From Clostridiales bacterium (GTDB lineage: Bacteria; Bacillota; Clostridia; Oscillospirales; Oscillospiraceae): a stretch of DNA of 37,678 nt. The notes below the pieces were generated by a model. The model was not told the origin of the DNA. It saw nothing but the letters and a program-made list of their open reading frames with translations, and ran no database searches. Shown here piece by piece: positions 15,861-22,605 of the stretch (positions are counted from its first letter, which is position 1; every line of letters starts with the position of its first letter). A program made the translations under genes and the position numbers. Location: assembly GCA_004556205.1 (NCBI GenBank), contig SFIL01000022.1, forward strand, positions 1 through 37,678, read 5' to 3'.

Positions 15861-16382
15861 ATGCGGGGAAAGAACAAATGTAAGCTTCTGAAGCAGATCC
15901 GGCAGAAAATTGCGGATGAGAATGACATTCCTTTCGTAACGCAGGAGTGCGGCTATCGCGGAGACTGCAGCGGTACCTGCCCGAAGTGCGAGCAGGAGCT
16001 GCGCTATTTGGAGCAGCAGCTTGCACGGAGGCAGACATTGGGCAAACGGGTCACGGTGACGGCCCTTGCGGCGGGACTGCTCGCGTCTCTGACGGGATGC
16101 CCCGCGCCGGAGACGCCGGAGGCATCGTCTGAGAGCACTGCGCTGGTGACAGAAAACACCCGACAGACAGATGAGGATATCTATCAGGTCGTCGGGATCG
16201 TGCCGATGACGGAGGAAGTTACCGAGCTTGAGGGCGAACTAACGGAGCCGAGTACGGATGCAGAGCTTCCGACAGAGACGGAGGAACCGATTGAACTGGC
16301 GGGCGATGTCGTCTATGTTCCGGAGGAGACAGACGAACCTGTCGGCACAATTGCCGATGCGTCGGAGGAAACGGATGACTGA
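15861..16382 (+). CDS. Cys-rich protein with internal lipobox-like membrane segment, radical SAM partner
   Basis: I do not recognise a named function. The 173 residues fall into three parts. Residues 1-60 are basic and carry Cys7 plus a cluster ECGYRGDCSGTCPKCE (C30, C36, C40, C43), suited to a metal or Fe-S site. Residues 61-80 are hydrophobic, GKRVTVTALAAGLLASLTGC, ending in a lipobox-like LTGC. Residues 81-173 are a Thr/Glu-rich acidic tail with TELEGELTEPS and PEETDEPVG. RBS GGAGG is ideal and the gene overlaps the radical SAM gene by 8 nt. The pair resembles the described 'rSAM/lipoprotein' two-gene systems of gut anaerobes, from memory. A lipobox 77 residues in is unusual: either the N-terminal domain stays cytosolic behind a single helix, or it is a long n-region. 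Confidence 0.75.
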   Translation: MRGKNKCKLLKQIRQKIADENDIPFVTQECGYRGDCSGTCPKCEQELRYLEQQLARRQTLGKRVTVTALAAGLLASLTGCPAPETPEASSESTALVTENTRQTDEDIYQVVGIVPMTEEVTELEGELTEPSTDAELPTETEEPIELAGDVVYVPEETDEPVGTIADASEETDD

Positions 16383-16992
16383 ACCGCTGTTTCCGCTTCT
16401 GCGTATTGCCCGCTTGCGGATGGAACTCGACGGAGAGGGCGTGACGAGCCTGATTGCGGGCGCGGGTTGCCCGCTTGCGTGCAAGTGGTGCCTCAATGCC
16501 GCCGTATTGCAACAGCCCCCGACGCCTGTTTCGGCGCGGGAGCTGTTTGAACGGGTCAAGATCGACGACCTCTATTTCCGTGCGACTGGTGGCGGCGTGA
16601 CCTTCGGGGGCGGCGAGAGTCTGCTGCATACGGCATTCATCAAAGCCTTTCGGGAGGTCTGCGGCGATGCGTGGCGCATCTACGCCGAAACCTCGCTCCA
16701 TGTTTCGCCCGCGCTTGTTAAAACGGCGGCGAAGACGGTGGATGGCTTCATTATTGATATTAAGGATATGAATCCTGAAATCTATCACCGCTATACGGGC
16801 GGGGACGCGCAGCTTGTGCAGGAGAATCTGCGCTGTCTGCTGAACGAAGTCGGTGCGGCGCGGCTGCTTGTGCGTGTGCCGCTGATTCCGGAATTCAACA
16901 CGCAGCAGGACTGCGACGAGAGTGAACGCCTGCTCCGTCAACTGGGCGTCACCCGTATCGAACGGTTTTCCTACATCCGCCGCGAAAGCTAA
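16375..16992 (+). CDS. Small radical SAM enzyme, pyruvate formate-lyase-activase-like
   Basis: This 205-residue protein carries the radical SAM cluster GAGCPLACKWCLN (CxxxCxxC, about residues 29-36) and the SAM-binding TFGGGESLL, then ETSLHVSP, GFIIDIKDMNPEIYHRYTGG and VRVPLIPEFNT. These match glycyl-radical-enzyme activases, but it is shorter than PflA (about 246) and lacks an extra ferredoxin insert. No glycyl radical enzyme is in the window. Start: ATG 16375 with GGAGG 6 nt upstream, inside the end of the preceding Cys-rich gene, so the two are co-translated. The partner protein may be its substrate or tether (inference). Confidence 0.85.
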   Translation: MTEPLFPLLRIARLRMELDGEGVTSLIAGAGCPLACKWCLNAAVLQQPPTPVSARELFERVKIDDLYFRATGGGVTFGGGESLLHTAFIKAFREVCGDAWRIYAETSLHVSPALVKTAAKTVDGFIIDIKDMNPEIYHRYTGGDAQLVQENLRCLLNEVGAARLLVRVPLIPEFNTQQDCDESERLLRQLGVTRIERFSYIRRES

Positions 16993-17022
16993 GGAAGCTC
17001 TTGCGATTTTATCCGCGTTTTC

Positions 17023-17802
17023 CTATGAAACGCAGATTGCCTTGCGGAGGGTTGCGATTGCGTTCTTTTCAAGGCGCGAGACTTGCGCCTGCGAGATGCC
17101 GACCTCACTTGCAACCTCCATCTGGGTTTTTCCGTCAAAGAAGCGCAGTGCTAAAATGCGCTTTTCCCGTGCGCCGAGGGTTGAGATTGCCTCGCGAAGA
17201 GCGATACGCTCCATCCAGCGTTCGTCCGTGTTCTTCGTGTCACGCACCTGATCCATTACGGTCAGCGGGTCGCCGCCGTCGGAATAAACCGGTTCGTAAA
17301 GCGATACGGGCGCGGAAATTGCGTCCATTGCCGCAGTGACGGTTTCCAGCGGCAGCTCTAACTTTTTTGCGATTTCCTCAAGCGTCGGCTCGCGGGAGCT
17401 CTCCGACATCAGCGCCTCCTTACACTGCAGGACACGGTAAGCGGTATCACGCACGCTCCTTGAGACGCGGATGGCGCTGTAATCGCGCAGATAGCGCTTG
17501 ACCTCGCCCTCGATCATCGGGACGCCGTAGGTGCTGAAACGCACGTTCAGGTCGGTGTTGAAATTGGCGATTGCCTTCAAAAGCCCCACGCACCCGACCT
17601 GAAACAGATCGTCGGGGTTTTCGCCCCGCCCGAGGAACTTCTGAATGACCGACAGCACCAGCCGCAGGTTTCCCTCGATGAGCTGCTGCCGCGCGTTTTC
17701 GTCGCCCTCGCGCGTCAGCTTCAAAAGCCGCACCATTTCGTCGTTTTTCAGCGTTTTCAGCCGCGCGGTGTTGACGCCGCAGATCTCGACCTTTCCCTGC
17801 AT
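17023..17802 (-). CDS. sigG: RNA polymerase sporulation sigma factor sigma-G
   Basis: Sigma-G drives late forespore genes. The 259-residue protein begins with KVEICGVNTARLKTLKN, the N-terminal signature shared by sigma-F/G proteins and the anti-sigma contact, followed by region 2 (NLRLVLSVIQKFLGRGENPDDLFQ in two parts, VGCVGLLKAIANF, RFSTYGVPMIEGEVKRYLRD), region 3 (IRVSRSVRDTAYRVLQ) and region 4 (GAREKRILALRFFDGKTQMEVA, then the HTH GISQAQVSRLEK). ATG 17802 has GGAGG 7 nt upstream; codons further upstream lie in repeat DNA. Unlike many Firmicutes, spoIIGA and sigE are not adjacent. It converges with the radical SAM gene. Confidence 0.95.
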   Translation of the reverse strand: MQGKVEICGVNTARLKTLKNDEMVRLLKLTREGDENARQQLIEGNLRLVLSVIQKFLGRGENPDDLFQVGCVGLLKAIANFNTDLNVRFSTYGVPMIEGEVKRYLRDYSAIRVSRSVRDTAYRVLQCKEALMSESSREPTLEEIAKKLELPLETVTAAMDAISAPVSLYEPVYSDGGDPLTVMDQVRDTKNTDERWMERIALREAISTLGAREKRILALRFFDGKTQMEVASEVGISQAQVSRLEKNAIATLRKAICVS

Positions 17803-17825
17803 ATCTGTCCTCCGTTTTCTTGGGA

Positions 17826-17940
17826 AGCCCTGAAACGATCTGCTGCGGCGCTTGGCGGAGCTTTTGTCCCGATCATCGGTTTGAAAACCTTGGGAGCCTC
17901 TGAACAAATCAGCTGCGGCGCTCTGTGGATTTGTTCAGAG
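17826..17940. repeat. Dispersed repeat, copies A and A' (related copy at 20087-20155)
   Basis: Copy A (about 17826-17893) aligns with 20087-20155 over CTGAA...ATC.GC.GCGGCG, then CTTTTGTCCC and TCGGTTTGAAAA. A second partial unit starts at 17895 (GAGCCTCTGAACAAATCAGC) and ends in its own inverted half at 17928-17940, followed by CTTTCCCTGAAATACAAAGG, which echoes CTTGAAATACACAAAG after 20150. Confidence 0.6.
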
Positions 17941-18081
17941 CTTTCCCTGAAATACAAAGGCTCTCATACCTCGATTTGAGACAAAATCTCTCGTTAGCTG
18001 CTCGTGCGGATTGGTTCGGGGATTCCCGTAATATGGACAGTATTTCCCAAGGGAAGGATTTCATTCCGAAAACCGCGGCAT

Positions 18082-18112
18082 AAAAAAAGCGCTGCCCGCC
18101 TTGGGCAGCGCT
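18082..18112 (-). terminator. Terminator hairpin for the zinc-ribbon gene transcript
   Basis: AGCGCTGCCC (18088-18097) pairs perfectly with GGGCAGCGCT (18103-18112) around a 5-nt loop. Read on the minus strand it runs into seven Ts (18088-18082). It lies 224 nt past the zinc-ribbon stop because the REP unit and a second hairpin intervene. Confidence 0.65.
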
Positions 18113-18138
18113 CCAGCGTGTCGAAAAACTCTCCGACG

Positions 18139-18275
18139 TGTCATTGCGAGGAGCGCAGCGACGTGGCAATCCAATAAGAAAAGTTCCGTATTCGCCGGAA
18201 ATGATGTAAAGAACGAAACAAATCCGCACGCCAACGGCTGCGCAGCCACGACCCCTGCGGGGTCTCGCAATGACA
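18139..18275. mobile_element. REP/MITE-like unit with TGTCATTGCGAG ends
   Basis: 12-bp terminal inverted repeats TGTCATTGCGAG (18139-18150) and CTCGCAATGACA (18264-18275) bound a 137-bp unit that contains smaller palindromes (GAGCGCAGCGACG, CCCCTGCGGGG). The TCATTGCGAGGAGCGCAGCGA phrase is a well-known dispersed intergenic repeat sequence. No coding capacity. The unit lies between 21-nt near-perfect direct repeats (18089-18109 and 18301-18321; 20 of 21 identical). Confidence 0.7.
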
Positions 18276-18298
18276 AAACTATAGTTTTTTGACAGTCT

Positions 18299-18328
18299 GA
18301 GCGCTGCCCGCCTCGGGCAGCTCTTTTT
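18299..18328 (+). terminator. Hairpin with T-run on the plus strand, second copy of the 18088 hairpin
   Basis: GCTGCCC (18303-18309) pairs with GGGCAGC (18315-18321), followed by TCTTTTT on the plus strand. No plus-strand gene ends here, so it is probably half of a duplicated bidirectional terminator of the minus-strand zinc-ribbon gene (stop at 18336). Confidence 0.5.
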
Positions 18329-18335
18329 GGGTTCT

Positions 18336-19892
18336 TTATTGCATGAGTTTCTGCAGATTGCCGTAGATCTCGTATACGAGCATTTGCAGTTTGGTCGTGC
18401 TAAGAGAAAACAGATCGGTAGGCGCCTCGGAGAGCGGCTCTACGCCACTTGACGGGGAAATAAGCATTGTAACGTAAAGCACATCACCGTCAACGGGAAT
18501 CTCGGCAAAAACTTCTGCGCCGCCGTCCTTCGGCCGGGCATAACGGATTGAGAAAAGGGAAACATCCTCACTGCTGAACGTGAGCACACCCTCGGGGTCG
18601 TTGCATTCAAGCGTGATAGCATCGCCATCTGCCTCAAATGTAAAACGCGGACCTTTCGCTGTGGGCTCACACGCGGCAGCCGCAATCGTTTCGCTGTCAG
18701 AGAGCAACACAAGCTCGTGCCACGGATTGTCTTCACCCTTCAGAAGAATGGTGAAGGTGCGCTGATTGTCTTCGCGGGAAAAATGGAAAGCAACGACACG
18801 GTTGTCGTCATTCACTCCAATCCGAATTTCAAGGCCGGCATCCGCAAGCTCCTCAAAAATCTCGTCGGAATCGGAGGAGAAATCGCCGGTCAGGAACTTT
18901 GTGCCGTAAGTCATGGCAACGGCTTGCTCCTGAAAGGCGCGATACAGATCGCCTGCGGCGTTCCAGTCGAGTGTGACGCGGTAAACCGTAAGCTCCGGCA
19001 TTCCCGCGATCTGCTCTTTCACCTCGGTTACCTGATAGGAATCCTTCAGCGCTTTGTATTCTTTGGAGTGCTTCTGAATGAAATCCTCCCATTGAAACTC
19101 GGCAAAAAGATCCAAGGAGATATCGGCGACATCGTCCTCGTCAAGCTCCATCAGCTCGCCCAACGGGGAATCAAGCAGCTTTTTGCCGAAATCCTTTGTC
19201 GGAATGCTGTAGGTGTTCTCGAAAAGCGCGGGGATAGAAAAGGCAAGTTTTTCCTCGTCACCGTAGAAGCTGAGATTGAGATCGGGCATGGTGTCGGGAG
19301 CGGACAGCGCGATCTCGCCGCTTTGACGCTTCGCAACCTTGTCCTGCTCCAGCTCTACCGTGCAGGCGAAGGACTCATCGCCGATTTCGCCCGACAGCTC
19401 GATGCCTAAGAAATACTGTCGGGAATCGATGATTTTATTGACGGACTTTGAGACAGCCTTCAGATTGTCGCAGTTGTCAAAAAGGTCGAGGAAATCCTCA
19501 TAGGTATTTTCGAAGGCATTTGCAAGCTTATGTTCCGGCGTGTTCAGGACGAATGCATAGACCAAACCGCCTGCGAGCAACGCGATTACCAACACTGCCG
19601 CGATCAACGAGAAAATCAGACGCTTGTGGCTGCGCTTCGGCTTTGCGGGCGTTTCCTCCGCAAAGAAGAGATCCTCCGCTGCGGGTGTCTCCTCGGAGGC
19701 GGGTGTTTCGCCGGGAACAGAAGCTGTTTCGGGAACGGGCGGGATGACAGCCGAAGGCGCTTCCGACATAGGCGATTCTTGGACAGGAACGGGGACGGGA
19801 TCGGGCTGTGTCGGAGCTTCAGCCTTTGCGCCGCATTGAGGGCAAAATAGACCGCCCTCGGGAATTGCAGTACCGCAATGACCGCAATACAT
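18336..19892 (-). CDS. Zinc-ribbon, single-pass membrane protein with large extracytoplasmic domain
   Basis: The 518-residue protein starts MYCGHCGTAIPEGGLFCPQCG, a four-Cys zinc ribbon. A Pro/Glu/Ala-rich linker (about 25-85, with VPVPVQESP and ETPASEETPAAED) follows, then basic KPKRSHKR and one membrane helix LIFSLIAAVLVIALLAGGLVY (in two parts, about 91-112). The remaining 400 residues are acidic and would lie outside, with alternating charged strands and no motif I can name. This layout (cytosolic ribbon, linker, helix, outer sensor-like domain) is common in Clostridia, with unknown roles. AAGGAG RBS and a strong promoter (19944-19972) precede it; it is monocistronic. Confidence 0.85.
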   Translation of the reverse strand: MYCGHCGTAIPEGGLFCPQCGAKAEAPTQPDPVPVPVQESPMSEAPSAVIPPVPETASVPGETPASEETPAAEDLFFAEETPAKPKRSHKRLIFSLIAAVLVIALLAGGLVYAFVLNTPEHKLANAFENTYEDFLDLFDNCDNLKAVSKSVNKIIDSRQYFLGIELSGEIGDESFACTVELEQDKVAKRQSGEIALSAPDTMPDLNLSFYGDEEKLAFSIPALFENTYSIPTKDFGKKLLDSPLGELMELDEDDVADISLDLFAEFQWEDFIQKHSKEYKALKDSYQVTEVKEQIAGMPELTVYRVTLDWNAAGDLYRAFQEQAVAMTYGTKFLTGDFSSDSDEIFEELADAGLEIRIGVNDDNRVVAFHFSREDNQRTFTILLKGEDNPWHELVLLSDSETIAAAACEPTAKGPRFTFEADGDAITLECNDPEGVLTFSSEDVSLFSIRYARPKDGGAEVFAEIPVDGDVLYVTMLISPSSGVEPLSEAPTDLFSLSTTKLQMLVYEIYGNLQKLMQ

Positions 19893-19943
19893 ACGCTCTC
19901 ACTCCTTTTCTGATATAATAGGAACGAACGGTGTTCTACCCAT

Positions 19944-19972
19944 AGTATATCATATAGGGTATCATTATGCAA
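19944..19972 (-). promoter_or_regulatory. Promoter of the zinc-ribbon membrane protein gene
   Basis: Minus strand -35 TTGCAT (19972-19967), 17-nt spacer, -10 TATACT (19949-19944), about 51 nt upstream of the ATG. Confidence 0.75.
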
Positions 19973-20032
19973 GAAAGATTTCCGATACGGATACGGGAAT
20001 CCCTAAGGGGCGCAAAAAGTCGCCGACGGCTG

Positions 20033-20083
20033 AGTAAGCACTGATTCAACGGGCTGCCGAAGCCCGGTGAATCAGTGCTTACT
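20033..20083. repeat. Long hairpin: 16-bp perfect arms with nested GC stem
   Basis: AGTAAGCACTGATTCA (20033-20048) and its exact complement (20068-20083) enclose a second stem CGGGCT/AGCCCG (20050-20055 with 20061-20066). There is no U-run on either strand. It directly abuts copy B of the dispersed repeat. Confidence 0.7.
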
Positions 20084-20086
20084 AAG

Positions 20087-20155
20087 GAACCTCTGAACAA
20101 ATCAGCGGCGGCGGACAGCGGGTCTTTTGTCCCAACTTTTCGGTTTGAAAATCTT
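20087..20155. repeat. Dispersed repeat, copy B, overlapping the 3' end of a small gene
   Basis: Related to 17826-17893 (shared CTTTTGTCCC, TCGGTTTGAAAA, CTGAA..AATCAGC). It provides the last codons and stop of the 20102-20455 ORF. Confidence 0.6.
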
Positions 20156-20455
20156 GAAATACACAAAGTATTCCTGCGATTCTCGTGCGAGCAGGAGCAG
20201 ATCGCCGCTGTCAATGCCGGGGAAAAGACCCCTGAGCAGACCCGTCTGCACTTGCCTGCACGCGGGCGATGGCTCGTTGGACGGACAGTCCTTCCGCACG
20301 GGCGGCTGCTCTCTTTGCGGTTCGCACTTTTCTGCGTGGGGTTCTTCCCGCTTCGGCGCGGCCTCCCTCTCGGGCGGAACAGGCGCAGGCCTTGCTTCCT
20401 GCACGGTCTGCCTACGGTACTGTCCGTTTGCATTTGGCATATAACGATGATACAC
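20102..20455 (-). CDS. Small conserved-cluster protein, C-terminus probably replaced by repeat DNA
   Basis: A GTG start at 20455 has an excellent RBS (GGAGG, 8 nt) and follows the previous gene's stop by 3 nt. The 117 residues start MYHRYMPNANGQYRRQ, then a Pro/Glu-rich linker with APVPPEREAAPKREEP and paired Cys (AEKCEP, RKDCPS), then GLLRGLFPGIDSGDLLLLA. Similar Clostridial proteins, from memory, go on after GDLLLL with a hydrophobic Leu-rich tail. Here the frame instead enters the dispersed repeat and ends in FKPKSWDKRPAVRRR. I infer truncation by repeat insertion. Function unknown; related proteins occur in spore-formers. Confidence 0.6.
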   Translation of the reverse strand: MYHRYMPNANGQYRRQTVQEARPAPVPPEREAAPKREEPHAEKCEPQREQPPVRKDCPSNEPSPACRQVQTGLLRGLFPGIDSGDLLLLARESQEYFVYFKIFKPKSWDKRPAVRRR

Positions 20456-20458
20456 GGC

Positions 20459-20812
20459 TCAACCTCCCCGTTTTCCGAACAGCCCGCCGTAGTTTTGCAG
20501 CGCCGCGCCCGCCAATTGGGAGAGCCGTGCGATCTGCGCCGCGCGGTCGATCTTTGCACGGCGCTCGGGCGCAAGATAAGGCTTCAGAGCGGTAAGCAGC
20601 GCCTCCTGACGGCTGTCCGTTTGCTGCAGCTGCTGCAAGATGCCGACAATGGCCTGCATCGTTCCCATATCAATGGGCGGCACGGCGGTCTGTGATTCCG
20701 TCTGCTGCGTTTGCGCGCCAAAGGACTGCGCAAGCGACATGATTTGCGCCATGCTGTCGGGATCGTTCAGTATTTGCTGCAGCTTTTCCTCCAGACCCTC
20801 CGTGCCGATCAC
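20459..20812 (-). CDS. Conserved hypothetical protein, middle gene of a three-gene cluster
   Basis: This 117-residue soluble protein starts at GTG 20812, immediately after the TAG of the upstream gene. It has EGLEEKLQQILNDPDSMAQI, a Gln/Thr linker (GAQTQQTESQTAVPP) and a helical C-half with LLTALKPYLAPERRAKID ending NYGGLFGKRGG. The 'ILNDPxSMAQIMSLAQS...LKPYLxPERRxKID' pattern recurs in small proteins of spore-forming Clostridia, next to the gene upstream; this is from memory. No catalytic motif, signal or membrane segment. A role in sporulation is only a guess. Confidence 0.75.
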   Translation of the reverse strand: MIGTEGLEEKLQQILNDPDSMAQIMSLAQSFGAQTQQTESQTAVPPIDMGTMQAIVGILQQLQQTDSRQEALLTALKPYLAPERRAKIDRAAQIARLSQLAGAALQNYGGLFGKRGG

Positions 20813-21049
20813 CTACTTCCCGTTCAGCTTTTTCAGAAGCGCCTCCGCCTCCGCCGTCTGTACGAGCGGCTTCAGCGCCTCCTGTGCGCCTGCAAGATTT
20901 CCTTTGCGATATTCGGCAGCTGCTTGCTGCATCCCTTTGCCGCCGTCGCGGTTAAGAAGGGCGATGAGCTGCCTGCCCTCGGGTGAGGAGAGAATCTGCC
21001 GAACCTGTTCGGCGGAGAATTGCGGATTTTTCTGTGAATCTTGCTTCAT
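20813..21049 (-). CDS. Conserved hypothetical protein, first gene of a three-gene cluster
   Basis: A 78-residue helical protein with FSAEQVRQILSSPEGRQLIA, LLNRDGGKGMQQAAAEYRKG and QEALKPLVQTAEAEALLKKL. It has no Cys, signal or membrane segment. RBS GGGAGG lies 9 nt before the ATG (read on the minus strand from about 21063). Its stop abuts the GTG of the next gene. The family recurs beside the following gene in Clostridia, by memory only; function unknown. Confidence 0.75.
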   Translation of the reverse strand: MKQDSQKNPQFSAEQVRQILSSPEGRQLIALLNRDGGKGMQQAAAEYRKGNLAGAQEALKPLVQTAEAEALLKKLNGK

Positions 21050-21054
21050 AGCGA

Positions 21055-21083
21055 TTGCCTCCCTCTTGACGATCTGCTATAAT
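21055..21083 (+). promoter_or_regulatory. Promoter of the phosphodiesterase-coaX operon
   Basis: -35 TTGCCT (21055-21060), 17-nt spacer, consensus -10 TATAAT (21078-21083), 35 nt before the ATG. It overlaps the divergent start region of the 21049 gene. Confidence 0.7.
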
Positions 21084-21118
21084 ATACAGTATGCAAGCAT
21101 CTTGGAAAGGGTGACGCT

Positions 21119-21601
21119 ATGAAGCTGCTGCTGCTGTCCGATTCGCATCGTGAGACAGAATATATGCTCCTTGCGATCAGAAAAGAACGTCCGAACGCGG
21201 TCGTCCATCTCGGAGATCACGCCGACGACGCCGATGCAATTGCGCAGGAGTTCCCGCTTCTTCCGCTGTGCCGCATACGCGGCAACTGCGATTATTTTGA
21301 CGACAGGACGCCGGAGCAGGCGCTTTTGCGGTGGGAGGACGTGAAAATTTTTGCTGTCCACGGGCATCGCTTCGGCGTCAAGAGCGGACTTTTGCGCCTG
21401 ACCTACGCTGCACGCGAGAAGGAAGCACAGGTTGCTCTGTTCGGGCATACGCACTGCGCTTATTGCGAGGAGTTGGGCGGACTTTGGCTGCTCAATCCCG
21501 GCGCCTGCGGCGGCAGCCGTCCGACCTACGGCGTCGTTGAGATCAAAAACGGCACGGCGGCTTGTTATGTGAAAGAACTTTTTACGGAGGAAGACTTATG
21601 A
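21119..21601 (+). CDS. YfcE/MJ0936-family metallophosphoesterase
   Basis: This 160-residue calcineurin-like phosphoesterase has every metal-site motif: LSDSHR (D-x-H), VHLGDHADD (GD), IRGNCDYFD (GNCD), VHGHRFG and FGHTHCA (GHTH), then LLNPGACGGSR. Family members are small phosphodiesterases active on model or cyclic nucleotides; the physiological substrate is uncertain. RBS AAAGGG lies 8 nt upstream. Its TGA overlaps the coaX ATG (TTATGA), so the two genes are coupled. Confidence 0.92.
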   Translation: MKLLLLSDSHRETEYMLLAIRKERPNAVVHLGDHADDADAIAQEFPLLPLCRIRGNCDYFDDRTPEQALLRWEDVKIFAVHGHRFGVKSGLLRLTYAAREKEAQVALFGHTHCAYCEELGGLWLLNPGACGGSRPTYGVVEIKNGTAACYVKELFTEEDL

Positions 21602-22365
21602 TTTTAGCGGTAGATATAGGCAATACCAACATTGTCCTCGGCTGTATTGAGAACGACGAGATCCTCTTTGAGGCGCGCATGGCGACCGACCTCATCAAAA
21701 CCTCAGACCAATACTGCGCGGAGCTGAAAACCATGCTCAGCCTGTTCGACGTCACGCCGGACAAAATCGACGGGAGCATCGTATCGTCGGTCGTGCCGCC
21801 CGTGATGAACTCTCTCAAGACCGCCATCCGCAAGCTGACGTGCAAGCCCTGCCTCATTGTCGGCCCCGGGATCAAGACGGGCTTGAATATCCGTATGGAC
21901 AACCCGACCGAAATCGGCAGCGACCTGATTGTCGCGGCGGTCGCCGCCATCGCGGAATACGGCGCGCCGCTGCTGCTCGTCGATATGGGAACGGCAACAA
22001 CGATCACCGCCATTGATGACAGCGGCGCGTTTGTCGGCGGCTGTATCTGCCCCGGCGTCAAAATCTCTATGGAGGCACTGACCGGCCGCACGGCGCAGCT
22101 CCCGGGCATCAGCCTTGACCGCCCGCAGCGTGCAATCGGGAAAAATACCCGTGACTCGATGCGCAGCGGCATTATGTTCGGAGCGGCGGGAATGCTCGAC
22201 GGTCTGCTTGACCGCATGGAGGAGGAGCTTGGCACCCCCGTGAAGGTCGTTGCCACAGGCGGCATTGCGAAATTTGTGATCCCGCTGTGCCGCCGCGAGG
22301 TGATCTACGACCGCAGCCTGATGCTCAAGGGTCTGCGCCTGCTCTATCACAAGAACGTTAAATAA
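21598..22365 (+). CDS. coaX: Type III pantothenate kinase
   Basis: CoaX phosphorylates pantothenate, the first step of coenzyme A synthesis; type III enzymes need a monovalent cation and are not CoA-inhibited. The 255-residue protein has the ASKHA phosphate motifs AVDIGNTNIVLG at the N-terminus, PTEIGSDLIVAAVAA, the LLVDMGTATTITAID motif with catalytic Asp region, GGCICPGVKISMEAL, and ATGGIAK. RBS GGAGG lies in the end of the phosphodiesterase gene. The stop region overlaps by 8 nt the stop of the convergent 56-residue ORF. Confidence 0.95.
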   Translation: MILAVDIGNTNIVLGCIENDEILFEARMATDLIKTSDQYCAELKTMLSLFDVTPDKIDGSIVSSVVPPVMNSLKTAIRKLTCKPCLIVGPGIKTGLNIRMDNPTEIGSDLIVAAVAAIAEYGAPLLLVDMGTATTITAIDDSGAFVGGCICPGVKISMEALTGRTAQLPGISLDRPQRAIGKNTRDSMRSGIMFGAAGMLDGLLDRMEEELGTPVKVVATGGIAKFVIPLCRREVIYDRSLMLKGLRLLYHKNVK

Positions 22366-22528
22366 CGGCGAGGAACGCGGCAAGAAAAATGAAAAAGCTG
22401 ATGCCGATGCAGAGCGTTACGACACTTTCGATAAAGGCGGCAATGCTGCCGAAGCGTCTGCGGCGCGGCTTCTTCGGCAGGACGGTTTCGCGCGGAAGAT
22501 AGGGAACTAAGTCGATCATGTTGTTCAT
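22358..22528 (-). CDS. Small single-pass membrane protein (56 residues)
   Basis: ATG 22528 with an AAGGAG RBS gives MNNMIDLVPYLPRETVLPKK, a basic RRRR patch and one hydrophobic helix (FIESVVTLCIGISFFIFLAAF in two parts). The C-terminus ends right after the helix. The N-terminus is predicted inside. It is antisense-overlapped by the coaX stop. A -10-like TACAAT lies 8 nt beyond the 22-bp element at 22572-22593. I know no function; size and layout fit regulatory membrane microproteins. Confidence 0.65.
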   Translation of the reverse strand: MNNMIDLVPYLPRETVLPKKPRRRRFGSIAAFIESVVTLCIGISFFIFLAAFLAVI

Positions 22529-22571
22529 ATTGACGGCTCCTTTCGTTTGTTGTTTGCATTGTAGCAAAAGA

Positions 22572-22593
22572 AGTGTCCAATAAATCGGACTTT
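22572..22593. promoter_or_regulatory. 22-bp element, left copy (inverted relative to 25865-25886)
   Basis: Contains the near-palindrome GTCCAATAAATCGGAC (12 of 16 positions symmetric). Read on the minus strand it lies 8 nt before TACAAT, upstream of the 56-residue gene. On the plus strand it lies 2 nt before the GGAGG of the lipase gene. Confidence 0.55.
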
Positions 22594-22605
22594 GGAGGAA
22601 AAATT

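Larger units (their letters stand above)
17803..18335. other. 533-bp gene-free region rich in repeats and hairpins
   Basis: No gene is supported. Contents in order: a copy of a dispersed repeat (about 17826-17893), a partial copy closed by a 13-bp inverted repeat CTCTGAACAAATC/GATTTGTTCAGAG (17898-17910 with 17928-17940), a terminator-like hairpin (18082-18112), a REP/MITE-like unit (18139-18275) and a second near-identical hairpin (18299-18328). Confidence 0.7.

Noticed and set aside
17826..18328. CRISPR array
   Set aside because: The repeats are few, unequal in length and palindromic, with no regular spacers and no cas genes.
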